A DNA stretch of 64,000 nt. It comes from Letharia columbiana (lineage: Eukaryota > Ascomycota > Lecanoromycetes > Lecanorales > Parmeliaceae). Of the stretch, positions 62,522 to 64,000 are shown piece after piece (position 1 is the first letter of the stretch; every line of letters begins with the position of its first letter). The notes below the pieces were generated by a model. The model was not told the origin of the DNA. It saw only the letters and a program-made list of their open reading frames with translations, and ran no database searches. Made by a program: the position numbers and the translations under genes. The DNA lies in NCBI RefSeq assembly GCF_014066305.1, contig NW_023501057.1, forward strand, positions 780,119 through 844,118, given 5' to 3'.

Positions 62522-64000
62522 CTTATCTATAATAATATTAAAGATAAATATATTTAATATATAGAAAAGATATTAAAGAAACTTTGATAAGCTAGCCTCT
62601 ATTTTAATATTAATAAATACGATTTTTATATTATTAGAGTTAAATATCTAGAATTAATTATTATTATAAAAGGAGTAGAAATAAATATAAAGAGAATTAA
62701 GATTATTACTTAATAAAAGAAATCTAGATATATTAAAGATATATAAGTATTTCTAAAATTCGCTAATTTCTATTAAAAGTTTATTACGGAGTACTCTAAA
62801 ATCGCTATATTTTTAATAAATTTTACTTATACTTAATAGAAGAAAGACTTTATCTATCTATAAGCTTAAGAGTACTCTAAATAACTTACTTTCGAAATAC
62901 TTAAGAAAGCTTTTACTACTACCTCTATATTTACTTATTTTAATTTAAATAAAAAGACTTAATTAGAAATGAATATATTTAATTTTATAATTATTATTAT
63001 TTTATTATAAGAAGATAAAGATAAAGTATTTATATTTATAATATTTCTTTTTAAGAAGATATCTTCTATAGAGTATAACTACGATATTTATAATAAGAAA
63101 CTTATAATTATAATATAGATCTTTAAAAAATAATATTCTAAGCTAACTAATACCCCTATCGAGAACTCTATTAAAGTTATTTTAGATTATAAGAACTTAT
63201 AGTATTTTATATTCTTTAAATAACTTAACTTTCACTAAATAAGATAAACGAAGTTTCTCTTTAAATTTAACTTTTATATTATTTATCGTCTAGGGAAATA
63301 AAGTATTAAATCTAATAATCTTACTCGATGAGTAAGAGACTTATCTAAAAACGAGGATAACGATTATATCTATTATTAATATTATATAATTTTTAAAAAT
63401 AATAATCTTAACGAAGATATTAAAAACGCTATATATCTTATTATTATACTTCTAAATAATATAAGAGAAAATATTATCTCTCTAATTATAATATTATATA
63501 AATTTAGCGAATAAGACGATATTAATAATAAGAAATCTAATAAAGAATTATTATTAAAGACCTCGATAGAGACTTCTTAAGAGGAGTCCTTAGAAGAATC
63601 GAGAGAAATCTCTACTATTAATACTTCTAAGTTATTATATTAAATAAGAAATATTTATAATTATAACGATATTACTTAGAGAATTATTTAATTAAAAATA
63701 TCTAAATAGAGAAAGTTATTACTTAAAATAATTAAGAATAATCTTAAGCTGAAATTAGATAATTATTATCTTTACGATAAATTATTATATATTAATAACA
63801 GACTATATATATTAGACGTTCCCGAATTATAAATTAAAATCATTAGAGGTATTTATAACTCTCCTCTCGAAGATTATATTAATAGATTATTAATCTATAA
63901 TAGAGTAAGTAGACTTTACTATTAGTTAAGAATAATAAATTTTATTACCCGCTATATTAAGAGCTATTATATCTATAAAAGATTTAAGACTTATAAAGAG
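62522..64000 (+). mobile_element. Ty3/Gypsy retrotransposon, 3' part: RT end, RNase H, integrase start
   Basis: The RT frame resumes as LIYNNIKDKYI, then LYFNINKYDFYIIRVKYLEL and FLKFANFY. RNase H follows near 62900-63250 (FEILKKAFTTTSIFTYFN, EYNYDIYNKKL, DYKNL, FIIYRLGK). Near 63780-64000 the integrase zinc-binding region reads LYINNRLYILDVPEL and YNRVSRLYY, running off the window. Stops interrupt all parts. It is the continuation of the element at 57540-59634. Confidence 0.8.

Larger units (their letters stand above)
43791..64000. repeat. AT-rich RIP-mutated transposon block, continuing past the window
   Basis: From about 43.8 kb the sequence is dominated by TA. CA and TG are scarce although CG persists, which is the pattern left by RIP acting on CpA. 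No long open frame survives over most of it. Stretches 43.8-45.38 kb, 46.43-46.83 kb and 55.27-55.78 kb show this pattern without any protein similarity I can read. Named pieces inside the block are listed separately. Confidence 0.92.

Noticed and set aside
43791..64000. Centromere or mitochondrial insertion as an explanation for the AT-rich block
   Set aside because: Recognisable nuclear retrotransposon proteins with RIP-type stops explain the composition. There are no mitochondrial genes. Centromere identity cannot be judged without CENP-A data.

Overview
The window looks like nuclear DNA of a filamentous ascomycete (Pezizomycotina). Genes are compact, have short GT-AG introns (mostly 47-75 bp) and encode fungal proteins such as Mdm31, Set1, Rad7 and Rad16. 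The right third shows a strong repeat-induced point mutation (RIP) signature: TA is abundant, CA and TG are scarce, and the remaining C sits mostly in CG, CT or CC. The species cannot be named from the sequence alone.

Bases 1-43.8 kb are gene-rich euchromatin. From left to right: ARPC1 (3' part only), TRM112, SET1 (minus), GFA1, RIB4, the proteasome genes PRE10 (minus) and PRE7, PNO1 (minus), MDM31, a class I methyltransferase, LSM6 (minus), a Rad60/Esc2-type SUMO-like protein, enolase, eIF3j, a CAMK-type kinase, RAD7 (minus), RAD16, a frameshifted thioesterase pseudogene (minus) and a rhodopsin-domain membrane protein (minus). The exon models were built by hand; for the fully modelled genes the exon lengths sum to whole codons. 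Four divergent pairs share short intergenic regions: PRE10/PRE7, PNO1/MDM31, LSM6/rad60 and RAD7/RAD16. Two of these pair partners from the same complex: 20S proteasome alpha7 with beta6, and the Rad7-Rad16 global-genome repair complex.

Bases 43.8-64 kb are an AT-rich block of RIP-mutated transposons. Recognisable pieces are a chromodomain end of a Ty3/Gypsy pol (48.05-48.42 kb), a minus-strand non-LTR retrotransposon with a readable reverse transcriptase (about 51 kb), and a plus-strand Ty3/Gypsy element with gag, RT, RNase H and the start of integrase (about 57.5 kb to the window end). The Gypsy RT is interrupted by a nested LTR element (59635-62516, 163-bp LTRs, ATATT target duplication).

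The most interesting object is a 929-bp GC-rich element at 45492-46420 inside this block. It has 126-127 bp TG...CA terminal repeats, a perfect GAAGG target duplication, a purine tract before the right repeat and no coding capacity, so it is a TRIM-like miniature retrotransposon that has largely escaped RIP. Its presumed primer-binding site is not tRNA-like. It is a 12-base perfect complement of a segment of its own LTR, about 32 bases downstream of a TATA-like box, which suggests Tf1-style self-priming.
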